Origin: Bacillus sp. NTK034
GTDB lineage: Bacteria; Bacillota; Bacilli; Bacillales; Cytobacillaceae
Assembly: GCF_017303275.1 (NCBI RefSeq)
Contig: NZ_JAFKOJ010000003.1
Span: forward strand, 405,494 to 469,493
Reading direction: 5' to 3'
DNA length: 64,000 nt
Shown: piece by piece, positions 17,925-26,932 of the stretch
How positions within the stretch are numbered: position 1 is the stretch's first letter
How the letters are laid out: each line of letters starts with the position of its first letter
Position numbers and translations under genes: made by a program
Notes under the pieces: generated by a model
The model's input: only the letters and a program-made list of their open reading frames with translations
The model's database searches: none
What the model was told of the DNA's origin: nothing

Positions 17925-18242
17925 GTGCAGCCATTTACAGAAAACGTTATAAAAATCATTAAAAACATTCCAAGAGGAAAAGTCATGACATACGGACAAA
18001 TAGCAAGGCTGGCCGGGAGCCCCAGGGGAGCTAGACAGGTGGTCCGGATACTTCATACCCAAAGTGAAAAGCATCAGCTTCCGTGGCATCGGGTTGTGAA
18101 TGGGAAAGGGGAAATTGGGTTTAAAGACGGAGATTTGCATGACATTCAGAGAGAACAATTAGAAAATGAGGGGATTTACTTTAATATAAATAATAGAATT
18201 GATTTGCAGGAATTTGCCTATGAATCATCACAGCAAATATAA
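17925..18242 (+). CDS. Alkyltransferase-like protein (Atl/MGMT family, no catalytic Cys)
   Basis: 105 residues matching the DNA-binding C-terminal domain of O6-alkylguanine-DNA alkyltransferase: YGQIARLAGSPRGARQV (helix-turn-helix with the Arg finger) and the active loop. The PCHRV motif reads PWHRVV, so the alkyl-accepting Cys is Trp. Atl proteins bind alkylated guanine and flag it for nucleotide excision repair without repairing it themselves. The start is GTG at 17925 because AAAGGAGC precedes it and the overlapping ATG frame stops after nine codons. Confidence 0.88.
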   Translation: MQPFTENVIKIIKNIPRGKVMTYGQIARLAGSPRGARQVVRILHTQSEKHQLPWHRVVNGKGEIGFKDGDLHDIQREQLENEGIYFNINNRIDLQEFAYESSQQI

Positions 18243-18243
18243 A

Positions 18244-18278
18244 AAAGCGTGCCATCCAATTGGAAGTCACGCTTCTTA
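18244..18278. terminator. Hairpin between convergent genes
   Basis: AAGCGTG / CACGCTT arms around a partly self-paired loop (CCAATTGG), flanked by A-rich sequence on the left and short T runs on the right. Confidence 0.5.
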
Positions 18279-18292
18279 ATAATCATAAGTAC

Positions 18293-18550
18293 CTATTTTG
18301 TCTTTGATGCATATTCCTCAATCATCTCAACGGTTACATACTTTCTTGCAGGTATAATTCCCTGTTTAGAAAGTTTATTGATTTCAGCAGTTACTTCATT
18401 TATCTTATCCGCAGAAAATGGAAGTCCCCTCCTGCATAAATCCAATGCTTGCTCAATATAGTATTCGCGCTGCTGCTCCAGGGCAGCAAATTTCGTAATA
18501 ATCTTATTCTGCTTTCCTACATGTTCTGATATTGCTTTATGTACACTCAT
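18293..18550 (-). CDS. Small conserved protein, DUF2533/YpbS-like
   Basis: 85 residues, all helical, charged, with the segment FSADKINEVTAEINKLSKQG and a basic stretch (RKYVTVEMI). It looks like the YpbS (DUF2533) family of Bacillus, function unknown; the assignment is from memory. The ATG at 18550 has AAGGGGTGG eight bases upstream, better than the GTG three codons earlier. Convergent with the Atl gene. Confidence 0.65.
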   Translation of the reverse strand: MSVHKAISEHVGKQNKIITKFAALEQQREYYIEQALDLCRRGLPFSADKINEVTAEINKLSKQGIIPARKYVTVEMIEEYASKTK

Positions 18551-18813
18551 TCTTTCCACCCCTTATAAAATTCACCTGTTTTTATCATACCATTTTCTAA
18601 TAGCATTTTAAGAGTAAATATATTCTTATTAGCATAATATTTATTTTAAATAAAAATAGGAAATAATAGCCAGTCCTCATAACTTTTACAGTGGAGAATA
18701 AAATAGTTAAGTAAATCAAAAATTGATTCTTTTTCCTCATTATGGAAATAAAGGGAACACACCTTTCTAAGAAGAAAAGGTTAAGAAACAAAATGGAAGG
18801 TGGCTTAATACAT

Positions 18814-20298
18814 ATGAAAAAGAGTGTAAAAATAAATATCAGTTTATTGCTGGTATTTATGCTGGCACTTGTTCCTTTTGCTCAGCCCGAATCGCCTCAA
18901 GTCCAGGCAACGGAAGAAGGCAGCGAACTTGTACAGCAGTTAAACCAAATGCTTAATAATGATCCAATTCTTCAGGGAGGACTTGCAGGAGTGAGTATCC
19001 GCAATGCGGAAACAGGCGAGCTGGTATACGACCATATCGGAGATATACGTTTAAGACCGGCTTCTAATATGAAGCTTCTAACAGCAGCTGCAGCTCTAGA
19101 AACATTAGGAGAAAATTATCAGTTCACAACAGAACTTCTTCACACAGGTTCAATAAAGGGAAATACACTTCAAGGTGACTTGATCTTAAAAGGAAAAGGG
19201 GATCCAACCCTTTTAAAAAAGGATTTTGATTCATTTGCCGTTAAAGTAAAAGAAGCAGGCATCAAAGTTATTCATGGCAGGCTGATCGGTGATGACACGT
19301 GGTATGATAATGTACGCTATTCAACCGACCTGTCATGGAGCGATGAATCATGGTATTATGGCGGACAAGTCTCGGCACTAACTGCCTCCCCAAACGAGGA
19401 CTATGACGCTGGCACAGTAATTGTAGAGGTTTATCCCGGAGAAAAAGCCGGGCAGGAACCGATTGTAAAAATGGTCCCGGAAACAGATTACATAAAAATC
19501 GTCAATAAGGCTAAAACCGTCACTAAAGATGAAAAGAAGGATATCCATATTGAAAGAGATCACGGAACGAACACCGTTACAATCGAAGGAGAAACTCCAG
19601 TTGAAGGCAGCCGTTCAAGGGAATGGATCGCTGTATGGGAGCCTACTGGCTACGCATTGGATCTATTGAAGCTTTCTCTCGCTGAACAAGGCATTAAAAT
19701 CAAAGGGAAAACAGAAGCTGGCACTGCCCCAGAAGACGCAACACTATTTGCTGAGCATAAATCCATGCCGATCAAAGATTTGTTCATACCATTTATGAAA
19801 TTAAGCAATAATGGCCATGCGGAAACATTAATCAAGGAAATGGGCAAAGTTGCCAAAGGAGAAGGCAGCTGGGAAAAAGGGCTGGAGGTATTAGAAGAAC
19901 AAGCAGAAGCCTTTGGGATGAATAAGGAAACTCTCGTACTCAGGGACGGTTCTGGAATCTCACATGTGAACTTAATTCCTGCAAATGAAATCTCAAAACT
20001 TCTTTTCGAAGTACAGGACGAAGAATGGTTCAGCTCCTATTTGAACTCATTGCCGATTGCGGGCAATACAGACCGGATGGCGGGAGGAACTCTTAGAAAT
20101 CGCATGAAAAACTCCAATGCCGCAGGGAACGTGAGAGCAAAAACTGGCTCCATCTCAACAGTCAGTTCATTATCAGGATATGTTAAGACATCCAGCGGGG
20201 AAGAGCTTATCTTTTCTATTATTCTGAATAACTTAACTGATGGGAGTGAAGGTAAAGTTATTGAGGACAAAATAGCCACGCTATTAGCCGATCAATAA
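18814..20298 (+). CDS. dacC: D-Ala-D-Ala carboxypeptidase/endopeptidase PBP4a (S13 family)
   Basis: 494 residues. The N-terminal signal peptide has a basic start and hydrophobic core (about 4-25). The three S13 serine-hydrolase motifs are SNMK (in RPASNMKLL), SNN (SNNGHAE) and KTG (KTGSIST). The ~170-residue insertion between motifs is typical of class C type 4 PBPs. It trims peptide stems or cross-links in the cell wall. ATG 18814 is chosen for GGAAGGTGG upstream and for the signal peptide beginning there; the frame upstream is hydrophilic. Confidence 0.9.
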   Translation: MKKSVKINISLLLVFMLALVPFAQPESPQVQATEEGSELVQQLNQMLNNDPILQGGLAGVSIRNAETGELVYDHIGDIRLRPASNMKLLTAAAALETLGENYQFTTELLHTGSIKGNTLQGDLILKGKGDPTLLKKDFDSFAVKVKEAGIKVIHGRLIGDDTWYDNVRYSTDLSWSDESWYYGGQVSALTASPNEDYDAGTVIVEVYPGEKAGQEPIVKMVPETDYIKIVNKAKTVTKDEKKDIHIERDHGTNTVTIEGETPVEGSRSREWIAVWEPTGYALDLLKLSLAEQGIKIKGKTEAGTAPEDATLFAEHKSMPIKDLFIPFMKLSNNGHAETLIKEMGKVAKGEGSWEKGLEVLEEQAEAFGMNKETLVLRDGSGISHVNLIPANEISKLLFEVQDEEWFSSYLNSLPIAGNTDRMAGGTLRNRMKNSNAAGNVRAKTGSISTVSSLSGYVKTSSGEELIFSIILNNLTDGSEGKVIEDKIATLLADQ

Positions 20299-20306
20299 AA
20301 CATTAG

Positions 20307-20348
20307 AAAAGGGCAGGATACCGTTTCGCCGGTAAACCTGCCCTTTTT
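20307..20348 (+). terminator. Terminator of dacC
   Basis: AAAGGGCAGG / CCTGCCCTTT stem with an inner TACCG/CGGTA extension, followed by T residues. Confidence 0.8.
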
Positions 20349-20353
20349 CGCTC

Positions 20354-20887
20354 TTACTCTGCTTTTGCTGCCTGTATCTGCAGGTCAATTTTCACTTTAT
20401 CTCCAACAAGTACTCCGCCTGTTTCAAGGGCTGAATTCCATGTTAAGCCATAGTCGCTTCGCTTGATTGCTCCAGCAGCAGTAAAACCGACTTTTTCATT
20501 GCCCCAAGGATCTTTGCCTGACCCTTCATATGTCACAGTAAAGGTTTCTGTATTTGTTGCACCATGAATAGTAAGATCGCCGGTAACATCATATTCATCA
20601 TCACCTTTGTTTACAATGCCTGTTGATTTAAAGGTCATTTTCGGATGGTTCTCAACATCAAAGAAGTCAGCAGAACGCAGGTGATTGTCACGATCTTCAT
20701 TGCGTGTATCAACACTTGAAAGTGAAACATTGAAAGAAATATCAGCAGTTGTTAAATCTGCAGGATCTGCAGTTATTTCTGCATCAAAGCTATTAAAGCT
20801 GCCTTTCACGTTAGCGATCATCATATGTTTGATAGAAAAATCCACACTGCTGTGCGCAGGATCAACTGCCCATTTTGTTTTAGCCAT
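20354..20887 (-). CDS. YceI-family lipocalin-like protein
   Basis: 177 residues of the YceI fold: KWAVDPAHSSVDFSIKHM at the start, DFFDVENHPKMTFKST and a C-terminal KVKIDLQIQ strand. YceI proteins form a lipocalin-like barrel that binds isoprenoid or fatty-acid chains. This one has no signal peptide, so it is cytoplasmic, as usual in Bacillus. The ATG at 20887 has GGAGGAG eight bases upstream. The promoter has perfect consensus boxes with a downstream repeat operator, so it is probably repressed and inducible. Confidence 0.88.
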   Translation of the reverse strand: MAKTKWAVDPAHSSVDFSIKHMMIANVKGSFNSFDAEITADPADLTTADISFNVSLSSVDTRNEDRDNHLRSADFFDVENHPKMTFKSTGIVNKGDDEYDVTGDLTIHGATNTETFTVTYEGSGKDPWGNEKVGFTAAGAIKRSDYGLTWNSALETGGVLVGDKVKIDLQIQAAKAE

Positions 20888-20905
20888 ATTTTTCTCCTCC
20901 AATAG

Positions 20906-20930
20906 TTCGAATTCATTTGTTTCGAATTCA
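20906..20930 (-). promoter_or_regulatory. Paired TTCGAATTCA operator
   Basis: Two identical 10-bp copies (20906-20915 and 20921-20930), 15 bp apart, lie between the yceI promoter and its ribosome binding site. TTCGAA and GAATTC cores are palindromic. The second, extended on the minus strand as ATCTTGAATTCGAA, resembles MarR/MhqR-type operators. No regulator gene is adjacent. Confidence 0.5.
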
Positions 20931-20951
20931 AGATATTTTAATTCTAAATAA

Positions 20952-20980
20952 ATTATATGCTGGTTCAAGTTTTATGTCAA
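20952..20980 (-). promoter_or_regulatory. Consensus sigma-A promoter of the yceI gene
   Basis: On the minus strand a perfect TTGACA (20975-20980) and perfect TATAAT (20952-20957) are separated by exactly 17 bp. Confidence 0.85.
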
Positions 20981-21094
20981 TGATATTTTTTCAAAAGATG
21001 GTAAAATGAAGACTACTTAAATTTTCGATTTCATACATAACCTAAGTCATAATGATTTCATCACGATTTGGTGATGTTTAAAGGGGAACGGACC

Positions 21095-23671
21095 ATGAAT
21101 CAGCTTGAACAGATTTACAATAATGCTGCAGAGCATACAAAAATAAAAATCCTGGAGGATGCCGACCGCTATCTGGGAAGTAAAGAGCCGATGCCATCCT
21201 ATAAGGAATATCTTTCTGAAAGATTTCATTATATCGACCAAATCTGGGTAAATGTGTGGCTGAATAAAATCACTGCCAAAATATCCAAGCATGAAAAAAA
21301 GAAATATCTAGGTGAAAAAGGGTATGACACAGAAAATGCAGACAGGAAAATAATTAATCACCTCTTCCGGACTGAAATGAGGGATTATCAGCCTTTTAAC
21401 AGTTTGGACTGGCTTAATGACCTATTTGAAAGCAATAATGAAGCTTGGGCTGAGCGCTATGAGAATGCACGGGCTCATTATCTGCAGAAAGCAGAAGAGG
21501 AGCTTCTTCAGCGAAAGAAGTATCGAATCCGCGAAGATATTGAAAAGAAAATGGATGAAATTATTGAAAGAGATTATAGCCTTCTATATCTTCATGTCAG
21601 ACATAAGGCTTCAAAGCAGCTGGCCTCCGATTTTAGAAACAAGATACGATATCAAAAAGCGGATACCTTTGCTCTAGAGGAAAAACTTGAGGAGACAGGC
21701 AGCTTTGATGCAGGTGATTATACAGTAATGGGGGAATTCTTTGAGGAGCTGACTGGAAATATTCATAAAGCCTTGTATGGGGGCAAAGGCTATTTTGAAT
21801 ATGAAGCCTATTACTATGTCTATAAGAACCATATATCGGGATTTCTGTCCGATTCTCTGCAATCGTTCGTCCTTCAAAACCTTCCGCATCATTTATTCGA
21901 GGAATATGAAGACGCTTATCAGAAACCTCTTACCGGTAAGTCGGTGAAGAAGTTAATGGCCCATACTCTTCAGGATCTTGATGAAAGTTTTTTTGAAAGC
22001 ATTCAGGAGGAATATATTGAAGATCTGCTGAGGCTTGCGGATATACCGTTTGACCCTGAAGTCCATAAAGTTCTGCTCGAGAAGGATATTGCTGACAGGG
22101 ACAGAAAAATTGCTGAAGAACTGGCTGAGCAGCAGCGGAAGAAAGAAGAAGAGGAACGCATGCTCGAATACATATTCGGGCAGGAATACAGCCCCTCTGT
22201 AGAACGGGCCAAAAGGTATGTACTTCATATTGGTGAAACTAATACAGGGAAGACACATCATGCCCTTGAAGGAATGAAATCGGCCCAAAGCGGCATGTAT
22301 TTGGCACCTTTAAGGCTATTGGCACTCGAAGTATATGATAAACTGAACCGCGAAGGGATACCCTGTTCTTTGAAAACCGGCGAAGAGGAGAAGTCAGTTG
22401 CCGGTTCTGAGCATCTTTCAAGCACCGTAGAAATGTTCTATGAAAAGGACTATTATGACGTCATTGTCATTGATGAAGCCCAAATGATCACGGATAAAGA
22501 CAGAGGCTTTTCCTGGTATAAAGCAATTACCAAGGCAAATGCCAATGAAGTCCATATCATTGGCAGCCGCAGCGCTAAAAGCATGATGCTCCAGCTTCTT
22601 GGCGAAGCAAATATTGAACTGAATGAATACAGCCGGGATATTCCTCTTGAGGTCGAAGCAAAGGAATTCAAATTCAGTCATGTGCGAAAAGGCGATGCAC
22701 TCATCTGTTTTTCAAGGAAGAGAGTACTTGAAACTGCCTCCAGACTGCAGCAGGAAGGGCACTCAGTAAGTATGATTTATGGAGCGATGCCTCCTGAAAC
22801 CAGAAAAAAACAAGTCCAGCGTTTTATAAATGGAGAAACTTCCGTCATCGTCTCCACTGATGCCATTGGGATGGGACTCAACCTGCCTATCCGGAGAATT
22901 GTTTTATTGGAAAATGATAAGTTTGACGGAACGAAAAGGAGAACCCTTACTTCACAGGAAGTTAAGCAAATTGCTGGAAGGGCAGGGCGAAAAGGGCTTT
23001 ACAACATAGGGAAAGTTGCTTTTACAAAAGATATTAAAAGAATGAAGGCCCTGCTTGAAATGGAGGATGCCCCAGTCCACAGTTTTGCCATAGCCCCAAC
23101 AAATACAGTATTTGAAAGATTCCAAAGGTATTACCGTGATCTCGGATCATTCTTTGAGCTTTGGGATAAGTTTGAGAGCCCCAGAGGAACCAAAAAAGCG
23201 GCATTAACAGAGGAGAGAGACCTGTATGAAAGGATACGCGGCACAGAAATTGAAGCAAAGCTTGGCCTAATGGACTTATATGGTTTTCTCCATCTGCCAT
23301 TCTCCAAAAAAGAACATGATCTTGTCCGTCAATGGGAAGAAACCATGTATGCCATTATTGATGGGGAGGAGCTTCCTGAGCCCAGAATCAAGAACCGGAA
23401 TTTGGAAGAGCTGGAATTGACTTATAAAGCAATTGGCCTGCATTTGCTGTTCCTGTATCGTCTTGAACAGAGAACAGAAGCGTTATACTGGGAAAGATTA
23501 AGGGAAGAGATCAGCGACCATGTTCACGAGAGACTGAAAACCGATATTAAAGAGCTCTCAAGAAAATGCAGAAAATGCGGCAAAAAATTGCCCTGGGAAC
23601 ACGAATATCAAATCTGTGATGAATGTCATTCTTCACGTTCAAGAAGAAGGTTTCATTACTATAGAAGGTAA
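21095..23671 (+). CDS. SUV3-like RNA helicase with C-terminal zinc finger
   Basis: 858 residues. An N-terminal ~370-residue helical region precedes a DExH core with the SUV3-type Walker A GETNTGKT (~378-385), DEAQ (~460), GSRSAK, STDAIGMGLN and QIAGRAGRKG motifs. This core resembles mitochondrial SUV3 more than ordinary DEAD-box proteins. The last 40 residues contain CRKCGK and CDECHS, a likely zinc ribbon, followed by a basic tail. An RNA-decay role is inferred from the family. ATG 21095 has AAGGGGAACG upstream; the longer frame lacks a site. Monocistronic. Confidence 0.85.
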   Translation: MNQLEQIYNNAAEHTKIKILEDADRYLGSKEPMPSYKEYLSERFHYIDQIWVNVWLNKITAKISKHEKKKYLGEKGYDTENADRKIINHLFRTEMRDYQPFNSLDWLNDLFESNNEAWAERYENARAHYLQKAEEELLQRKKYRIREDIEKKMDEIIERDYSLLYLHVRHKASKQLASDFRNKIRYQKADTFALEEKLEETGSFDAGDYTVMGEFFEELTGNIHKALYGGKGYFEYEAYYYVYKNHISGFLSDSLQSFVLQNLPHHLFEEYEDAYQKPLTGKSVKKLMAHTLQDLDESFFESIQEEYIEDLLRLADIPFDPEVHKVLLEKDIADRDRKIAEELAEQQRKKEEEERMLEYIFGQEYSPSVERAKRYVLHIGETNTGKTHHALEGMKSAQSGMYLAPLRLLALEVYDKLNREGIPCSLKTGEEEKSVAGSEHLSSTVEMFYEKDYYDVIVIDEAQMITDKDRGFSWYKAITKANANEVHIIGSRSAKSMMLQLLGEANIELNEYSRDIPLEVEAKEFKFSHVRKGDALICFSRKRVLETASRLQQEGHSVSMIYGAMPPETRKKQVQRFINGETSVIVSTDAIGMGLNLPIRRIVLLENDKFDGTKRRTLTSQEVKQIAGRAGRKGLYNIGKVAFTKDIKRMKALLEMEDAPVHSFAIAPTNTVFERFQRYYRDLGSFFELWDKFESPRGTKKAALTEERDLYERIRGTEIEAKLGLMDLYGFLHLPFSKKEHDLVRQWEETMYAIIDGEELPEPRIKNRNLEELELTYKAIGLHLLFLYRLEQRTEALYWERLREEISDHVHERLKTDIKELSRKCRKCGKKLPWEHEYQICDECHSSRSRRRFHYYRR

Positions 23672-23690
23672 TATCCCTCATTCCAGTTAA

Positions 23691-23719
23691 GAAGCCTGCT
23701 GGCAAGACAGCAGGCTTTT
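23691..23719. terminator. Terminator between convergent genes
   Basis: AAGCCTGCTG / CAGCAGGCTT stem with loop and a TTTT tail on the plus strand. Confidence 0.75.
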
Positions 23720-23724
23720 AAGTA

Positions 23725-24858
23725 TTAGGGCTTCAAAACTACTTTTATGCAATTGTCTTCATGGCCATTGAAAATTCTATATCCATGACTTGCGTCTTCA
23801 AGATTAATTTTATGGGTAATGATGTCTTTCGGATCGAATTCTTCATTGACAATTTTTTCATACAGCATGGGCATGAATGGAATAACAGGAGCCTGTCCCA
23901 TTTTCAAATTGATGTTCCTGGCGAAGAAGGCACCCAGCGGGAACATGTTATAGTTAGCCCCATAAACACCTGTAAGCTGAACCGTTCCTGTTTTTCTTAC
24001 CGCTTTAGCTGCAATCTGTATTGGCCCGAGCGTACCTCCTTGAAGCTTCAGCTTTTGTTCAATGAATTCCAGAGGTGACTTTTTGCCATCCATTCCAACA
24101 CAGTCAATAACAACGTCAGCGCCTCCATGTGTAATTTCCTTTAAATGCTCTCCCATATCAGGATACTTTGTGAATTCAAATACCTCGACCTTATTTGATT
24201 CCTTGGCATGGTTCATCCGATAATCCAGATAATCCACGGCAATGACACGTTCTGCACCTTCCATCCAGGCAAACTTCTGTGCCATTAATCCAACAGGACC
24301 ACAGCCCAGTACAATGACTGTATCTCCTTTTTTAACTCCTGCGTTCACGACACTCCAATAAGCTGTAGGGAGGACATCAGATAAAAACAGCAGTGATTCA
24401 TCTTCAAGCTCGCATGATTCGGGTACAAGAAATGGAGTGAAATTGCCAAAGGGGACTCTTAAATATTCCGCCTGGCCCCCTGGGTGATTCCCAAATTTTT
24501 CAGTATACCCAAAATAGCCTCCTGAATCATAATGCGGGTTTGAATTGTCACATTGACTTGTTTGGTCCTGCTTGCAGTATGCACATTCTCCGCAGGAAAC
24601 ATTGAAGGGAATGACCACTCTGTCGCCTATTTTTACTTTGGTTACTTCAGGCCCGGCTTCCTCCACAATCCCCATTGGTTCATGACCAATAATATATCCT
24701 TCCGGCAGCGGCATATTCCCCTGATACAGATGCAAATCAGAACCGCATATTGCTGTGGAAGTAATCCTGACAATAATGTCATCCTTTTTATCCAGCCTCG
24801 GGTCATCTTCGTTGGTCACATCTACCCGGTTTGGTCCCTGATAGGTTACTGCCTTCAT
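23725..24858 (-). CDS. adhB: Zinc-dependent alcohol dehydrogenase (AdhB-like)
   Basis: 377 residues of the medium-chain dehydrogenase family. The catalytic zinc ligands are in ICGSDLH and GHEPMG. The structural zinc loop is CGECAYCKQDQTSQC. The NAD-binding loop is VIVLGCGPVG with a following acidic VDY, favouring NAD. Sequence and length are very close to what I recall of B. subtilis AdhB (about 378 aa), related to glutathione-independent formaldehyde dehydrogenases; the true substrate is unknown. ATG 24858 is preceded by AGGAG; the GTG three codons earlier lies in that site. Confidence 0.88.
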   Translation of the reverse strand: MKAVTYQGPNRVDVTNEDDPRLDKKDDIIVRITSTAICGSDLHLYQGNMPLPEGYIIGHEPMGIVEEAGPEVTKVKIGDRVVIPFNVSCGECAYCKQDQTSQCDNSNPHYDSGGYFGYTEKFGNHPGGQAEYLRVPFGNFTPFLVPESCELEDESLLFLSDVLPTAYWSVVNAGVKKGDTVIVLGCGPVGLMAQKFAWMEGAERVIAVDYLDYRMNHAKESNKVEVFEFTKYPDMGEHLKEITHGGADVVIDCVGMDGKKSPLEFIEQKLKLQGGTLGPIQIAAKAVRKTGTVQLTGVYGANYNMFPLGAFFARNINLKMGQAPVIPFMPMLYEKIVNEEFDPKDIITHKINLEDASHGYRIFNGHEDNCIKVVLKP

Positions 24859-25106
24859 TTTTAGCACTCCTGTTCTGAGATTTTGTTCTCGATTGCGAAT
24901 AAGTTTTGTTAAATTTATGGAAAGTGTCTTTTAACAATATTATAAGTTTCACTTAAATTCTTCTTATTATTCGGCTCATTCAGAGATGAGGATGGATAAT
25001 ATTAGCTTGGCAACTGGGCGATTCATTAAATTTATGAATTTTACCCGTTCATTACGAATAGATATTCATGGAAAACAATTAAGAGAGTCTTAAAGGGGCG
25101 GTAAAA

Positions 25107-25568
25107 ATGGCAAGCTGCACACATCAGGCTGAAGTAAACATACCGATTGAGGCAATTTGGAACTTTGTCAGTGATATTGGGAACTGGGCACCCTTAGTAC
25201 CCGGTTATATTGCACATGAGATACTAAGTGACAAAGAATCAACCTGGAGCTTTAAAAGCGATATGGGGATTATTAAGAAAAAGATTGAATTAAAAGTGGA
25301 TATAACCAGCTGGCAGGAGCCCACAAAGGTGACCTTTCAATTAACAGGGCTTAATGAGAAGTTTACTGGACATGGATATTTTCTTGCGGAAAAAGGCAGC
25401 AATAATATTAACATCATGACAGGGTCACTTGAAATATCAGCCGAGGGAATGATGGCCAAAGTGGCTAACTCATTGCTAAATACGGCTCTTCCGGAAATTA
25501 CTGCAGAATTGACAGAGACTGTTGCATTAAAAGCCGAACAGGAATACAGGGAGCATGCTGGCGTTTAG
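25107..25568 (+). CDS. SRPBCC/CoxG-family protein
   Basis: 153 residues with the START/Bet v1-like pattern: EVNIPIEAIWNFVSDIGNWAPLVPGY at the N-terminus, a run of beta-strands, and a long C-terminal amphipathic helix. CoxG-type SRPBCC proteins bind lipids or other hydrophobic ligands; CoxG itself assists CO-dehydrogenase assembly, but no cox genes are here. AAAGGGGCGG precedes the ATG. Isolated gene. Confidence 0.8.
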   Translation: MASCTHQAEVNIPIEAIWNFVSDIGNWAPLVPGYIAHEILSDKESTWSFKSDMGIIKKKIELKVDITSWQEPTKVTFQLTGLNEKFTGHGYFLAEKGSNNINIMTGSLEISAEGMMAKVANSLLNTALPEITAELTETVALKAEQEYREHAGV

Positions 25569-25579
25569 TTTGTCTCTCA

Positions 25580-25612
25580 TTGAAAAGAACTCATTAACTT
25601 GAGTTCTTTTAT
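25580..25612. terminator. Terminator between convergent genes
   Basis: AAAAGAACTCA / TGAGTTCTTTT stem with a six-base loop and A/T runs on both sides. Confidence 0.75.
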
Positions 25613-26133
25613 TTCGTATATCGGTTAGCATAGCTGGAGGCTACGAAAGCTTCCGGCTTTATTTTTGGCTCTAGGCCGATCGATTCGATCCTGGAGACCA
25701 TTTCCTTCACAAATTCCCGCGTTTTGTTTCTTTTGCCTGATCCGATGTCCATATGTCCTTCCATAGAAAACGAACCGCCTTTGTAAAGGAATGGAAGAAC
25801 GATATCAAACATTTTGTCTTTGTACTCCTCTGTAAACAAAGAGACCACTTCTTCAGTCAGCGAGGTTTCATAGGAGATTCTCTCATGAAGGTGCAGCATT
25901 TTCCTGGGGATAACGGTTTTTCGAATACATGCCCAGGCGCCTTTTCGCTCATTTTGAATCACAATCCCGGTTATAAACACAGTGCGATTGCAATGCACCT
26001 GTGAATCTGTTCCAATCATCAGCCTGAAGTTCCCATCAGGATTTCGCTTTATAAAAAGTAAGATACGGTTGAATACCTGCTCAAAAGTCATATTCCTCTC
26101 CTGAAGATTTTGAAATGTATATTCAGCATTCAC
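25609..26133 (-). CDS. ykuK: RNase H-like YkuK-family protein (DUF458)
   Basis: 174 residues of the DUF458 family, which adopts an RNase H-like fold. The IGTDSQVH segment supplies the first acidic residue, and GHMDIGSGKRNKT the later metal-site Asp. Members are widespread in Bacillus and sporulating Firmicutes; nuclease activity is predicted rather than shown. The start is GTG with GGTGATAATAG upstream. Monocistronic. Confidence 0.85.
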   Translation of the reverse strand: MNAEYTFQNLQERNMTFEQVFNRILLFIKRNPDGNFRLMIGTDSQVHCNRTVFITGIVIQNERKGAWACIRKTVIPRKMLHLHERISYETSLTEEVVSLFTEEYKDKMFDIVLPFLYKGGSFSMEGHMDIGSGKRNKTREFVKEMVSRIESIGLEPKIKPEAFVASSYANRYTK

Positions 26134-26340
26134 CTATTATCACCACATTAAGTATTTTGTCTCGGAGTATCACTCTTCCACAACCTTTAACTTAAAATGT
26201 AATCCCTATTACTGCCATTATATTGAGGGACACTGAACAAGTTGTTTATTTTTTTAAAAAAATTGTTTTTGCAGCGGATGAACGGAAAATGAATGGGAAT
26301 TTGAAGATTGATGAAAACTATGGTAAAAGGAGGAGCTCTT

Positions 26341-26784
26341 ATGAACAAAACACTCATTTTTATCCTTAAATCAGCAGCAAGCTTGATTGCTTTTGCCATA
26401 GCACTTGATTTATTCTTCGATGCCTCATTGGCGGATATTGTTTCTTTCAGTCTTCTGGTAACAGTCATGTCTTATTTACTCGGAGACCGCATCATACTTC
26501 CAAGGCTGGGAAACCGGAATGCCCTTATTGCAGACTTTTTCCTGGTTTATGCATCTGTATGGGTGTTTGGGAGTGTGCTGCTTAACAGCTACCTGCAAAT
26601 CGCATGGGGAAGCATCATTGCGGCAGGAATTATCACTTTTTCCGAAGTCTTTATCCACCGCTATTTGCTAAAAACCGCAGCTTCCAATCACCAGGATAAC
26701 CGGGAGGAAGCCGTCTTGAACCCCCGCCTTGCTTATGGAATGGAAATGGCGGAGGAGAAAGAGCCGACACGGGATTGGGATTGA
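26341..26784 (+). CDS. DUF2512 (YndM-like) membrane protein, copy 1
   Basis: 147 residues with four predicted membrane helices in the first ~105 residues and a soluble, acidic tail. The ALDLFFDAS...LGDRIILPRLGN pattern fits the YndM/DUF2512 family of Bacillus membrane proteins of unknown function. ATG 26341 is set by AAGGAGGAG upstream. A paralogue lies at 50223-50675. Confidence 0.8.
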   Translation: MNKTLIFILKSAASLIAFAIALDLFFDASLADIVSFSLLVTVMSYLLGDRIILPRLGNRNALIADFFLVYASVWVFGSVLLNSYLQIAWGSIIAAGIITFSEVFIHRYLLKTAASNHQDNREEAVLNPRLAYGMEMAEEKEPTRDWD

Positions 26785-26932
26785 AAATCATAAAGCAGCT
26801 AAACCCAATGCGGACATTACGGCTGCTTGGGTTTTTCTCATTCATTCATAAGAATACTCTTGCTATTTTGTCATCAAACACCCAATATTAATAAGGTGCA
26901 TTTTATCCAAAGAAAAGAAAGTAGGGTCTTAT

